Of a stretch of DNA of 64,000 nt, positions 47,567-60,107 are shown in pieces. Both the position numbers and the translations under genes were made by a program. The notes under the pieces are model-generated. The model did no database searches and was not told the DNA's origin. It saw only the letters and a list, made by a program, of their open reading frames with translations. The stretch is from the NCBI GenBank assembly GCA_023627715.1, contig JAMAHW010000064.1:1-64000 (forward strand). Reading direction: 5' to 3'. Every line of letters begins with the position of its first letter. Within the stretch, counting starts at the first letter, position 1. The stretch is from Periconia sp. R9002. Its lineage: Eukaryota > Ascomycota > Dothideomycetes > Pleosporales > Periconiaceae.

Positions 47567-48945
47567 TTTTGCGTGTTTTGATGTATTGACGGTTCAATAT
47601 ATGCGGTGTTCGCAAAGAACGATCCCGTCTTTAGCCTCAATGGATGCAACGCCGCATCAAAAATAAAATCCCAAAAACAAGATCAATTAGCCGCAAAAAG
47701 AAATTGTATACGTGTTTATCACATTTTTATCATCTCAATTCAATTTTATTCTTTTTCTTCTTCTTCTTCTTGAAAAGGACAAGTGAAGATGCAGGAAGGC
47801 AAACGGTTGCTTCATCGGCAGTGCCGCTATTCCATCGGAGGCTTTTGTGTTGCGCCATCGGCGGCTTTGGCGTACATCCCGGGATCACCGCCACGTCGGC
47901 GTACACACAAGAGTTGCATGATATGCATTCTAGCTGTAGATGATAAAAAGTGAATCTTCGTAATAGTCACTAAATTGCGTGTGGCATTGACACAAAATAA
48001 TGCATTACATGAAGACGTCTGAGGCTAGGACGTGATTAAATATAGTAAGCCTGAGGCTTTTTGCTGTCTAAACCAGCTAACCTTTTGTTACAATGTAATC
48101 TTTCTAATCCCGCAAACAAATTTTTCCTCCATACTCTATCAAGGGAATTGTATACTAAAGTGAACCCATTCGTTCATTTAAAACTACACTTACTTCCTCA
48201 ATTATCCGTCCTAAACATGACACCTAACGCTAACACGAAATTTACCCGCTTTTCCGCACAAGTGAGGGAAAGTAAGACCCCACCTAAGCGACAAATCTCA
48301 CTACATTTATATTTCCCTGCATAAGAGCAAGAGATCTGTATGTGTAATTACGCAGACAACAACCATCAACCCGATCTCGAGCTCGTACCATACCCCCCAA
48401 ACCAGAAACTCTTCTCACCACATCTACCTATCGCAATCGAGTTTAGCGGCATGCGTCTCATGATTGCATAATCTGTACAGCGTGACTTTGATCAATTAGT
48501 TGTGCTTGATTACTTATTTATCGGGTTCGTGGGAGGGGAGGAGCGTGGTAAGCTTACCCTCCTCTACGTTGTGACTTGAGTGGGTAGAGGATGCTTGTGG
48601 ACTTAGCGGCTTGGCTGCATAGTTGGTTTGTATGTTTGGTGGGTATGTCAGGGAGGGTTTTTGTAGGGGGTTATTAGGTTAGTGTTAAGGGCTTGGATGT
48701 ATGTCGCAGATCTGGTTGTTTCTTAAAGGCTATTTAGTAGGGTTGTAGATATTTAAAAAGTTGATAATAGCGGCTGGAATGTTTGAATGTAGATATACCA
48801 AGTGTAAAATATGCGAGAGAAGAATGTCTTCATATAGGTTTTCTGTTATGTATTTTAGAACAATTATTTCAAGTATGTAATAATAAATTGGTCGCTACAA
48901 AAGAGAGCACAAGTCCTTCGGCAGGAAACTCGAAATTTTCAATGA
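47567..48945. other. Intergenic including the monooxygenase promoter
   Basis: The first 350 bases are the probable promoter of the monooxygenase and carry the motif cluster at 47832-47893. The rest (48,000-48,945) is A/T-rich with no supported gene. Confidence 0.55.
47832..47893. promoter_or_regulatory. Motif cluster upstream of the monooxygenase
   Basis: Two near-identical 18-bp units, CCATCGGAGGCTTTTGTG and CCATCGGCGGCTTTGGCG, lie 5 bases apart. They are followed by ATCACCGCCACG, whose reverse strand contains GGCGGTGATCCCG. The same core occurs in the PKS/ADC synthase, NAT and enoyl reductase/P450 promoters. Confidence 0.5.
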
Positions 48946-49672
48946 TCATGTTCCTGCGGGATACTCTCGTTCCTTAATGGGTTTAACGAACGTGGCCTTG
49001 AAATTCGCATTCTCGAACTCCTTCTCGATCGCCTCTGAAATTGGTATATTGAAGGTCACATTGAAATCTTTTGCGGCCATCTTCCTCAAGGGTTCTAGAA
49101 CGTGCTTGAACGTCGTATCATGCACGCTCTCAACACTCCTGTAGGCCCTCAAATAAGCGAAGAAAATGTCGATTCGTAAGGTCGAGAGCTGCATGCTTCC
49201 CAATAATTTGTGGAGCTTAATCCAGACCTTCCACATCTGCCCCCCGTACCCAATTTCGCCTGACCGCCTGGGAGGTTTACGCGCTTGGTGCCGATCCTCC
49301 ATCTTAAACACGGCGTCGAGGTGGATGTGCCGGATCGCGTTCCATGCAGAGGTCGAGATTTTCGCGTGAAGAGTGTATAGAGGCGAGAAAATAGTAGTAT
49401 TATCTTGGGCGAATGTGTTACTTCCGAAACTGAAGACATTGCACCCAAACATGACGTCTCGACTTTCATGGCACCTTGAGTAGGTGAACGGTTTACGTTA
49501 GCTCGTATATTAATGTATAGCAGATGGAACAAGTTTTAGGAGCTAAAAGAGTGAAGAATGGGGATTGGCCTTGTTGATACACGGGAGGTTTTCTCTTTCT
49601 GTTTTTCCTTTTTTTCTTTAGCCCATTCGATCCCCCCTGAGGTGGATATCTCGAACTAGCATTCTCAGGCAT
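48946..49672 (-). CDS. DUF7730-like hypothetical protein, possibly degenerate
   Basis: The main open frame (minus, ending at 48946) reads CHESRDVMFGCNVFSFGSNT, then a WNAIRHIHLDAVF block. This resembles the later half of fungal DUF7730 proteins, where a CRxIYxEA..LY..NxFxF stretch is followed by an IRxLxL strand. Upstream, a frame starting at the ATG at 49672 has a Lys/Arg-rich stretch (LKKKRKNRKRKPPV) and SPFFTLL, which resembles the beginning of that domain. The two parts are in different frames near 49480-49530. A short intron using CTAACG and AAG is possible but not convincing. I read it as a small real or recently damaged gene of unknown role. Confidence 0.4.
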
Positions 49673-51689
49673 GATGAATTCGAATCCCAATCAATTGATG
49701 CTTGAAAACCGTGGGTGCAGGGGTACAATTTGATCACAAGGGAGAGAGCGTCGCTGTTCTCGCCTGAAGGGTTTTTGTATACAGGCGCTAAGCTTGTTGT
49801 TCTCATATCTAAGTATGTAGCTTCAAACCTAGCGCCTTCCTCACGTGATCCGCGGGTTACCATGGGTACCTACATACTAACCTATGTGTGTAGGTACAAA
49901 TCACTAAGGTTATGAGGTCTGGCGCACCTTAGGATTGACCGTCGACACGAAATAAAATCTTCCATAAGTTTTCAACCAATTTTCAGATATTGTACATATG
50001 TGTCTAGCGGGTAACCGAGTAAAGTACAGAGGGGTCGCGCGTCGCCGACGGACGCCGCATATCGGGAGCACTGAGGTTCAACTGAACTCATGTTTTTATA
50101 CAGATTAAAAGTTAACGACCCGACGTGCGACCCCTGTATACATACGAAGTGCTGTCAACCTTGGAATATACATGTATAGACCCAGCCAAATCTCGTAAGA
50201 TATCTCTCATTCAAAGCCACCTGCACCCATAGCTAGCTATGTAGTCAACCAATACAGGGTTTCCTTTCCTACATACCACAACCTCTCCATTTCCTCCTAC
50301 CAGCGCTAGTGACCTCAAGCTATATACATAAAACTCGACCCCTCTACCTCTCCAAACCCCCCTACACATACATCTACCTAGGTACCCTATACCCTACCCA
50401 ACTACACTCACCACACCACCCCCCACAAACCACCCCCTTCACCCCCTCTCCCCTTCAAAACGTTCGTTCGCACTACCTATTCAATAACAAAACAAAAAGA
50501 AAAAACATCATAACAACATCATCAGCTTTGATAATTAGGAAAGCTAGAAAATCGCACCTTCTTTATACCTCTATACTACATTCGCCTTCTTACACAAATC
50601 TCACAATGCCGCCGTGCTCCGTACCTGTTCCGTACCCCTGCACACCTGCATCCATCCTTCCAAGTTCCAACAACACAACAAGAAAAAAAAGTCACCGAAC
50701 GACCGAACCGAAGCGGGGGAATTACATAATCTTGAATCACTAATGTTTGGACATACATCGTACATGCATGCATACTGTAATGGGGTAAGACGACGTGGGA
50801 ATTAGAGCGGTTGAGAGAGTAGGATTCTAACGGAGCCGGGACGATTGTATTTGATGAGGAGAAGGTATAGAGGAGAGGATATATAGGTAGATGTGAAGAG
50901 ATATGTACATACATAGTTATAGATGGTTTCCGGGGGGGAAGAAAATTGCCCCGCACGTACATAGAGTAGGGTTTTCGCCCCCAATGGCGAGGTTTATGCC
51001 CGTTGTGGGGAATGGGATGGGGATGTACATGGAAACGACAAACCCCCCCTCTACCCTCTCCATTGGTCTGGGCGTTCTCCGGAAAAATTATGTTTACAGT
51101 TGGGTGGTACAACAGAACATAACATCAATGTACATAGGTCACGCCTTCCTCGTTCTTCGCTTCCCAAGACTACGTTTGTACAAGCGGGTTTTAGTCAGAC
51201 GGGAGAAACAGCCGAACAAAATATATTAAATCCTTCTCAAACAGATTAAACCCGATATTACACATTCCCACATAACCAACGTTGCGGGGGGGGGGGGGGG
51301 GGCCCGGAAGCGCCACGAGCCAGCGACCAGAACGAATCTTTGTTGCGCGCGTGCAACACGAGATTACTTACATATAAGTATTAGAGGCCATGTAAGCATC
51401 AGCGTGCGTTGCCTAGATGTGCTGACGGGTAAGATGGAGGGAGGGGCAGGCAGTGGGTAATGGATGGACAAGAAGAGGTTCCTGCAGCTGCCGACCCGTC
51501 GGCTCCATGGGCCCTGCGAAGCGTAACCGTACCTTACCTTGCCTGTGCCTGGCGGTTTTTTGCGCGTGTATAAGTAGGAAGGTTTGGGGATCTGGTCCTC
51601 GGGATTACTGGTGTTCGCTTTTTTGGTCTTTTTGCTTTATGAACGATACGCCTTCCAAAGGTTCCGATTCTACGTCTCTTCGCGCCATC
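49673..51689. other. Intergenic, low-complexity
   Basis: No supported gene in 2 kb. A C/A/T-rich tract (about 50,320-50,460) and a run of 17 G residues at 51286-51302 stand out. A TACCTAGGTACC palindrome occurs near 50380 and again near 53426. The last 200 bases are the likely promoter of the epimerase. Confidence 0.5.
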
Positions 51690-52948
51690 ATGAGATACTC
51701 GTTTATGCTGCTGGCTGCGGCGGTTGCGGCTGCGGCTGCGCTCCCCTCTGGTCCCAAGGCACCTAAACCTGATGCCGATGGCAGGTATACACTTACCGCG
51801 CCGGGAATCAAGGCTCAGGTATATCTTTGCCCGTATGTGCTGTTTTTAGGAAATTGCCTGACGTTCTTTAGTTCATTCCCTATGGAGCTACCTTGACCAA
51901 CTTGTTCGTCAAAGGTGAGAATGATGAGGTGCTGCAATGGGTAAGCACGACTGATGATGACAGACAAGGATGGTATTGAGCGAGATATTGTCCTGGGATA
52001 CGACAATACGTCTTACTACCGTATGTTGTTGGCTTCGACAAAAGTCAGTAGCGATTGCTCACTCCATTGCAGCCGTCGACCCCGGCCATCCCGTATACAA
52101 TGCCATTCCGGGACGCTATGTCAATCGGATTGGGAAAGGAACGTACAGCATTGACGGCGTCACATATCACACGGAGCTCAACGATGGCCCCAACACGCTC
52201 CACAGTGGCACCAACAACTGGTCGTTCCGCTTTTGGAACGTAACCGATGTCAAGAGCGACTCCATCACCTTCGCCATCTACGACAAGGCGAACTCGTCTC
52301 AAGGGATGCCAGGTGACGTCGAGGCGAGCGTGACATACAAAGTGTCGAAGGACACCTGGAAAATCACCATGGATGCGAAATCCTTGACCGCAAAAACCCC
52401 TCTCATGCTCACGCAACACACGTATTTCCAGCTTGACGCCTTTGCCAACCCGCAGAACAGGACCATCTGGAACCACACGCTGTACGCGCCCAGTGCAAAA
52501 CGCGCGCTCGTGGCCGACCAGAATGCGCTGCCTACAGGTGTCATTGCGAACGTTTCCAAGAACGCCATTGACGATTTCTGGTCTGCCCCCCACGAGCTGG
52601 GCTTTGCGTCAGGAAACGCCGAGTTCGAGAACCACTGTGGCAACGGCTGCCATGGATACAACGGCGCGTTGGCTTTTGACGACAAGAGGGACAAGAAAGA
52701 CGTTGCGCTCACATTGAGCAGTAAGTGGAGCGGCATCAAGGCAGCACTGCGGACGAACCAGGATGCTGTTGTGCTTTATACTTGCAACTGGAACGACGGC
52801 AAGACGGAGTTCAAGAGTACCCAGGGTGTGAAGGGGCAGGACAAATTCATCCCTCGAGACGGGTGCATTGCTATCGAAGCGCAGGACTACGTCGATGGTA
52901 TCAATCAGTGAGTTTTTTTTTTTTTGCCCCTTTTTTTTCTCTTTTCTC

Positions 52949-52992
<44 letters not shown>

Positions 52993-53124
52993 CTGGGCCG
53001 AGATGTTTCGAAACGCACGCTGACGGTAGTTTCCAGTCCCGAGTGGGGTCGTCTCGACAAGCAAATCTTGGGCCCCGGCCAGAAATACCACTGGGAGTCG
53101 TCGTGGGAGTTTGGAACCATTTAG
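51690..53124 (+). CDS. Secreted aldose 1-epimerase family protein
   Basis: Five exons; the coding parts sum to 383 residues with all phases matching. The ATG at 51690 starts a signal peptide (MLLAAAVAAAAALPSG), so the enzyme is likely secreted. Family landmarks: FIPYGATLTNLFVKD near residue 45, PGRYVNRIGKG, DGPNTLHSG with the first catalytic histidine, LTQHTYFQLDA with the second, and DGCIAIEAQDYVDG with the catalytic glutamate. The C-terminus is WESSWEFGTI. These enzymes interconvert alpha and beta anomers of sugars such as galactose or glucose; the secreted fungal group is poorly characterised. The last intron (52908-53036) has an extreme poly-T/CT tract. Because the active-site residues are present, the protein should be active. 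Confidence 0.92.
52908..53036 (+). other. Poly-T intron of the epimerase gene
   Basis: The fourth intron runs from GTGAG to TTTCCAG and carries an almost pure T/CT tract for about 75 bases, including an unbroken T run of about 40. Splicing to the acceptor at 53036 restores HPEWGRLDKQILGPGQ in phase. Confidence 0.8.
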
Positions 53125-54444
53125 AAAAGATGCGGGAAGGGCCAGAGATGGTGGGGGCGGTTAGGAGGGAGGTTAGGCAGAAAGGAGACCAAAAAATCAA
53201 ATGACTCGTATCGCATGGCTCTGGTGATATTCAAGAAATGAAATTCAACTGTTCGCTGGTGCATGTGAAGAGCCTCGGGGGAGGATGAGGTGGGATTGCT
53301 GCCCATGGACCGCAAGCCATCCCAGGCTAGTGGCATATATGTATGTGCCTGAGTGGAGTACCTACCTCCTGTACCTTGGTAGGGCAAAAGGTGAAGCGGG
53401 GAAAAGGGGGTGAATGGCAGCGGTACCTAGGTACCTCGTAGTCGGTGAGGAGTCGGCAACCACATGTAGACGATTGTGAGGGCGTTGGGTGCTGAGTGCC
53501 ATGTGTCGTTTGATGCCTGGCCCAATTGGGAAATTCAGTGGTGAATGCATGTTCATGTAAATACAAGAAATGGGTGGATGAGAGATGAGGTGGCAGGGCA
53601 GGCTAACCCCCGCTTCGGCCTGTTTTGGGCCAGCCGCTGCCAAGGAAGGCGCATCCGACAGACTAGATACATCATCCACATTCATCATCATCATCATCAC
53701 CACCCATCATCATCATTGCTCTGTCGTCTTCCCCCTCCCCCGCCCACGCCGACGGTGATTGATCGACCTCTCCCAACATCAACTTCTCGTCTCAAACGTT
53801 CCTGCGTGTGCCTGGTTCCGTGCCGCTTTATTGCTCTTCTCATCCACACCCGCCATACCCTACATTGTTGCATTCCGCTATCGCCGCCGCCGCCGCCGCC
53901 TCCGCCGCCCCTCATCACCACCACCCTCACGCACCCTACAGTTCCTCCTTCCCCCCTGCTCCACCGCCCTCCGTCTCATCTTCACTGGCGGCACGGCATT
54001 CACGTACGCGCTCGACCAACAGACCACGGACGGCTACGCTAGACAACGCGCCGTGCCTCAAGCTCCCACTTGACAGCGCAGTGCGATACTTTCTTTGACG
54101 GCTTCGGCGGTACTGTCCTGCGGTGCAGCGATTTTGCATGGTTAGCATTTGCTATAATGTCCACGTCCATGTCCTTGTGACACCCGTCCACCTACCTTCA
54201 TATCTATCCCCCTTTCCCGACCTCACATTCGCTGCTCGCTCCCCCATAGATAAGGGATCTGTCCGCGTGCACCTTGACCACAATCTATACGACCCACCCT
54301 GTTCCACCCTGCCCACCACCACCCAGCTGTCGCCATATCTTCAACTGTCCCTCCGCTGCACGCCGCTACGTTAATAACCACGTCTCGACTCGCTTCCGCT
54401 GTACTTCGTTTTACCCACGAACACCGCCCGCTGCCACCGTCGCA
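53125..54444. other. Intergenic and SIP5 5' leader
   Basis: No supported gene. 53,125-53,600 is mixed sequence after the epimerase. 53,650-54,440 is C-rich, with ATC and CCG trinucleotide runs (near 53680 and 53885), which fits a promoter and long 5' leader for the SIP5 gene. Confidence 0.55.
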
Positions 54445-57081
54445 ATGGGAAACAGTCAAGGCAGAGAGTCGCGTCCCGCATCATCGAGGGGTCTTGGACG
54501 AGGGAGCGCGCGCAATCCCAGCTCCCCAACCGCTGTTACCCATGAAGAGGCTTCATCGTCGCGCCATGGTCGATCAGGAAGTGGTGTATACAGTTCACGC
54601 AGTGGGCGCGGAAGCAGGCATGATCTATCTTTCCTAGGTATTGGAGGTAGTTCGGAGCGTGATCCGGCCCTTGAGCCACGCCGCGAAACAAAGGCAGAGC
54701 GGGAGGCGCGGAAACTAGAAAAGGAACGCCAGCTCAGAGCATTGGAAAGAGAGCGGAGCATCCGCGAGGAAGGCGTTGATGGCGGCTTTTTGGTCACCCT
54801 TGGTACCTATACCGGGCCAGAGGACTTCAACAAGTCTGTCGTGCGCCAGTTGCAGGTATGCGCACCTAGTAGAGACGAAACAAGCTTTCAACTAACACTA
54901 GTCTAGATCGAACGTCGATTGGCGCCTTTCTGGAAAGGCCTCAATGACCATGAAGACACTTGGACCGAACACCAGATCGTCTCCGTCGTCGAGGGCAAAC
55001 CTCTTCCCGCTCCCGATGAGATTCCCCCGGAGGAGCCGCCTCGACCGACCAATCTTAGTGCCGAGTGGAACCCGCGGACTTCCAACACAAATATAGACAG
55101 TTTGACAGTACCGATCAACGGCCGCTCCATGTCCCAGACCTCAGATCGCTCTTCGAGTCTGTCGCCGTCGCATCCGGCTTTCTCCCTTCCATCCCCGACC
55201 TCTCCGATCGCTTCTCCCCCATCTTCATCCCCATTCTTTCGCGGCAGGGCCAAGACCCTTGCTGCTTTGACTACAGGCTCCCGGAATGCCTCCCAGACAG
55301 AAATGACGCCGCAGGAAATACAACTCCCCAAGGATCCCTACGTGAATGGCCAGCGCACGGAGGTATTTTTATACAAGAACGCGTCTGAATGCCCCATTTG
55401 CTTTCTTTACTACCCGCCGTATCTGAACAAAACGCGTTGCTGCGACCAGCCTATTTGCTCAGAATGTTTCGTGCAGATCAAGAGGCCCGATCCCCACCCT
55501 CCGGAGCACCATGATGGGCCCAGTGAAGGGCAAGCACCGCCCGAACCTCAAGAAGACGGAATGCTCGTTTCAGAGCCTGCTTGCTGCCCATTCTGCGTTC
55601 AACCCGAATTCGGCGTTACATACGAACCCCCACCATTCCGCAGGGGACTGTCGTATGCTAATCAGCCATCTCTAGCTAGCGCCGCTTCCGCCATGTCGTC
55701 TTCCTCATCCGTGAATACAGAAGGAATCATGTCCCCAGGACGAAGACGTGCAGGATCACTCGCGGCCAACGACAAATCCGTCATCACCACAGATCGTGTG
55801 CGACCTGACTGGGCCAAGAAACTAGCTGACGCAAGGGCACACGCTTTACGACGGGCTGCTGCAGCCACGGCGCTGCACAATGCTGCTTATATGATGGGTA
55901 ATGTTCAATCTGAGAGCCGCAGCTTTGGTGGTCTGGGACGACGTAGGCGAACCATGTTTGGGAGCGAAAGCACCAGCAGTAGCGGTCAAGGAACGCCCCG
56001 TAGGGAGGGAGATTTGAGCAATCTGCTCGCTACCGCTGCTTCGCAGGGATCATCCACTCGCAATGAAGGACAAAACGACATAGTTGGCGGCCGGCAGAGC
56101 TCAAGAAGAGGCAATCGTTTGGAGGATTTGGAAGAGCTCATGATGATGGAAGCCATCAGACTCAGTCTCGCAGCGGAAGAAGAGCGGAAGAAAAAGGAGG
56201 AGAAGGAGGCCGCCAAGGAGGCCAAGAAGGAGGAAAAGAAAAAAGCAAAGGATGCAAAGAAGGCCGACAAGGCTGCTAGAAAGAGTGGATTCTTCCTTTC
56301 AGCCAACCACGAAGCGGGTGAGGATTCGTTGGCTGGTTCAGCGAGTGCAGCAGGAAAAGGAAAGGCGGTCGACCGTTCTGGGGGTTACGCCTCCACACTC
56401 AATGCATCCGGTTCAAAAGACGACTCGCAGAAGCATCTCGAGGAAAGCCGCGCCCAGATTCAACAGGGGGCAACCACTGCCGGTAGCAACGGTCCATCCG
56501 AGCTTCTCACTGAGCAGGGGTCCCACCGCGCCGCCCTTCGGAACCTTTCGAACGCCTCTTCTTCCATGTCATCATTAGCAGACTCTCTCCCGGGATCCTA
56601 CCGTCACAGTCAAATATCACTGGATCAAAGTCCCGACGCTTCGGGCGTGGATCTTTGCGCTGATGGGGTTTCGCCACAAGGTTCAGGTATGGAACCAATG
56701 TTTAATTTCAACAGCTTGACAGCGGCAATCACGAGTGACGATGGCAAGAATGGAAACACTCAACACATTGAAGATGTCGCTCCTACTCCCCCTAAAGATG
56801 CTGCAAACACAACCAGCAAGGTCAACGGAGAAACTAACAGTCCAACGCCAAATATTGCCGTTACCTTATCTGGCGCCCCACAGCTACCGGAGCTGGAGCC
56901 TACTTCGCCTCTAGAAGAAAGCGTTTCAACACTCAAGCCGTCTGTTCCTTCTCTTAGTGACACTATGGTTTCTTCTCTACGTGCTGAGGATCTAACGAAT
57001 TCTTCTGAACACCTCTCTCAAAAACACATTGGCGACGTGAGCGTGATGGATTCCGTAAACAATCCCCAGACCACTCAGTAA
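54445..57081 (+). CDS. SIP5: SIP5 family RING-like protein
   Basis: Two exons (54445-54855, 54907-57081) split by a 51-bp intron (GTATGC, CTAACACTAG, TAG) give 861 residues. The N-terminus MGNSQGRES could be N-myristoylated at Gly2, although position 6 is Gly and not Ser/Thr. The SIP5 signature is clear: [17 protein letters not shown] near residue 113, then an incomplete RING-type zinc site with [15 protein letters not shown] near 300, [16 protein letters not shown] and, after a Pro-rich insert, [16 protein letters not shown]. The rest is low-complexity, with a Lys/Glu-rich coiled coil near 560-600 ([18 protein letters not shown]). Yeast SIP5 binds the Snf1 kinase and the Reg1-Glc7 phosphatase and helps glucose signalling. 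A similar role here is expected from homology only. Confidence 0.92.
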
Positions 57082-57872
57082 CTTCGTCGCGTATTTGATT
57101 ACAGCATTCGGGAGGGGAACTGGGCCGGCGCAATCGGGTATTTGAGGTCTGAATTTATGTTCAGTCGTGGGAAGGGAGGGCTCCATCGTCATTTTCATCA
57201 TTTCCTTTGTCAATTTCACATTGTTCGCACACTCGCTGGTTGGGAAGGGGATCATATTGGGTCAAAGCGGCAACCAGACCAGCAACACATATGACCCGAG
57301 GCTCGTTATGGATCCGTCACCAATAACATATGTAGGGTTTCTTTTGTCTTGGGTAGTGTCCTGGGGCGTTTCTCCTCCCTATCTGCCCACAGGACTTTAC
57401 TTTTTACTCCACTTTTTTCTCCTTTTCTCTGTTCAATAGATCCACATACTCGCACATGTTCGAGGGGCTTGCAACCGATGGATGGATGGATGGATGGATG
57501 CTAGTTTTCTCGGTGAAAGGGGACAAACAGTCTGCTTTTTCTTTTACTTCTTTTCCGGAAGGAGAAACGTGAGGTACTGCCAAAGTAGCTGGAATAGCCT
57601 CGCCTACTTATCTACATATAACTCATGAAGAGAACAGCGATTCAGTGCTACTGAAGCTTCCTATGTTGTTTGAATACATCCATAATTTACGTGCATGTGA
57701 GCTTCGCATGGATGTGACAATGTCTCGTAGGGCTGAGGGAGCCGGACCCCCGCAACTAAAAGCAGCTACGCTCAAGCCCCCTCGTTGGAAAAGTTCCCCG
57801 CCAAACAGAGCTCACACCAACACTCCACACCAACGTCACGCCGCCACCCCCCACGCCCATTGAGACAGGACA
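57082..57872. other. Intergenic
   Basis: 790 bp between two same-strand genes. A GGAT tetranucleotide run lies near 57478-57499. No gene is supported. Confidence 0.55.
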
Positions 57873-58836
57873 ATGGCAGACAGCCAAAATCCAAATATCA
57901 ATACCGAGAACGAGAACGAGAACTCCATAGCTATGCAAATCAATCCACAACGCGCAAAGCAGCTCGTTGAGAACGTGACAGCAATCACAAAACGAATCCA
58001 AGCCGCGAACAAAAGCAATAGAAACGTATTCACGACCCTCTCCTATCCACGAATATCGCCTGAACAGCTAAAGGAATTCTACTAACAATCTAATCGAACC
58101 CCAGATTCGCCTAATCGCCGTATCGAAACTCAAGCCCGCCTCCGACATCCTCGCTCTCCACCAACCACCATCCTCCGCCTCGTCACCCTCGTCCCCGTCA
58201 TCGACAGAACCCTTCCAAACCCACTTCGGTGAAAACTACGTCCAAGAGCTCCTCGAAAAGTCCCGACTTCTACCGCGCTCAATCAGGTGGCACTTTATCG
58301 GCGGCCTCCAAAGCAACAAGTGCAAACAGCTCGCCGAGCAAATACCAAACCTCTGGTGCGTGAGCAGCGTCGACAGCATCAAGAAATGCAACGAGTTGGA
58401 GAAGGGGCGCAAACCCCTCCTCTCCTCGTCCTCCTCCCACCCTGAAACCGCAAATAGCGAGAAGCTCCGCATACTGGTCCAAGTCAACACCTCGGGCGAA
58501 GAAAGCAAGTCTGGCGTCGAGCCCGCCGACGCGTTACCCCTGTGTCAACACATAGTAGATAACTGCCCGTCACTGCAGCTCGCGGGATTCATGACCATCG
58601 GCGCCATTGCGCGCAGCCAAGCCACCACCCCCGAAAACGAAAACGAGGACTTTGTCACACTGCGACGCGTCCGCGAGGACGTCGCGAAGGGACTCGGCTG
58701 GGAAGAAAATAGGTTGGAGCTGAGCATGGGCATGAGTGCGGATTTCGAGGGCGCGATCGCGCAGGGGTCCGATGAGGTGAGAGTTGGGAGTCAGATATTT
58801 GGCGAACGCCCGCCGAAGAAGGAGGCTACTATATAG
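57873..58836 (+). CDS. PLP homeostasis protein (YggS/PROSC family)
   Basis: Two exons (57873-58025, 58105-58836) with a 79-bp intron (GTATTC, TCTAATC, CCCAG) give 294 residues. The YggS/YBL036C landmarks are all present in order: LIAVSKLKPASD with the lysine that binds pyridoxal phosphate, FGENYVQELLEKS, WHFIGGLQSNKCKQL, LVQVNTSGEESKSG, LQLAGFMTIGA and LSMGMSADFEGAIAQGSDEV followed by VGSQIFG. The protein carries and buffers PLP in the cytosol and has no known catalytic reaction. Length is slightly above the bacterial form because of a charged N-terminus and a Ser-rich insert (SSASSPSSPSST). It is a housekeeping gene. Confidence 0.95.
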
Positions 58837-60107
58837 TCAGTAGGCGCTGTGTATGTATACTTGTACAGAGGGGAAGATAGAAGGAACGAAACCTACGCTT
58901 GGGTGGTTGCGTGATCGAGGTTATCTGTCCATTAAAGCGTCACTGAAACCTATAGCCACACATGTGGCATGAATTTTCCCCGTCAAGGGAATTTCGTTTA
59001 TACGTACAAGTAGCTTTCAGCCCACAGTACTTACGGTAATTACCCTACACTCCCCCTCAATTTGTTACGTGTCGTAGTTGGTAAATTGATTACTATCACA
59101 GTCGTATGTCTCTTATTGACGAAAGTCCAATCTACGCTACATTGGAAATGAAAGACAATTTCCTTTGACGGGAACTCAAACTCTTCGAACTCCCTTCTTC
59201 ATTTCCATCACATCAGCACACATGCATTCCCCTCTTTTCCCATCCCCTGCCCACGTACGTACCTACCGATACCCCACACTGCCCCCATCTGTCCACGTAC
59301 CCTTGGATCTGCACTTCCTTCTGCGAACATGCTGTCATGATGCAGATCGTGTGCTAGGCATGCCACTCTTTTTCGACAGCGGAGATAAGCGGTCAGGGCT
59401 TGAACACGGCGTAATATACATTCACGCTAGAGTGGTACTCCACCGGGCATGTGTTCCGGTTGCGTGCATATGTATGGTAAATGCTTAGGTAAGGAGGTTG
59501 GTTGGGAGAGTAAGGTATGGAGCACGCATATGAGGTGAATCGTGAATGGATGTTATATAGCGAATGAGTTTTTACAGAGTAACGTTATCCATGATTTCCG
59601 TAATGGCTGAACGTTACCATCACTTACTATTGACAGATGCAGGACGGTTTCAGGCACGTGTGAAGTAGGCGGTCCTGCTCCATCAATGGTCCGGATAGCT
59701 TCTCCGAAACTAACCGGCCAAACAGGCTTCTCCCTCCTTCACCCTCAGGCACAATCGAATCGATTTAAATTCAAGAAATTCACATCTTCGAAGTTCTTAC
59801 TGGGAACTGGACGTTTTTGAGGGACGAAGATCTTGATCGAATGAATCCTCATAGGGGTGAAAATCAGGTCTCGGAATCAGGAGCCATAATGACGTCTCCA
59901 ACTCATCGTGTTTTTGCACCACTCTCTATATATCTTACAGTGGATACCACGTAAGAGTTCGGGGAAACTTGCCGAACGATGACCAGCCTCTTTCGATTCT
60001 AGAAGACCTCGTCAAGTCACGATAAAAAAATTAACAGTCCTCGGAATTATACACGACATACAACCATCGTGCTAACAGCTCGCCTTAACTGATATACTGA
60101 TGACTAC
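58837..60107. other. Intergenic
   Basis: 1.27 kb with no supported gene. The part 59,640-60,100 is the probable promoter of the following regulator. No repeat or RNA gene is recognised. Confidence 0.55.

Noticed and set aside
50309..51229. Open frames in the C/A-rich tract before the epimerase
   Set aside because: Low-complexity sequence open on both strands, with no family resemblance.
53545..54374. Open frames in the SIP5 leader (His, Pro and Ala runs)
   Set aside because: They come from ATC, CCG and CCA trinucleotide runs in a C-rich leader, not from a gene.
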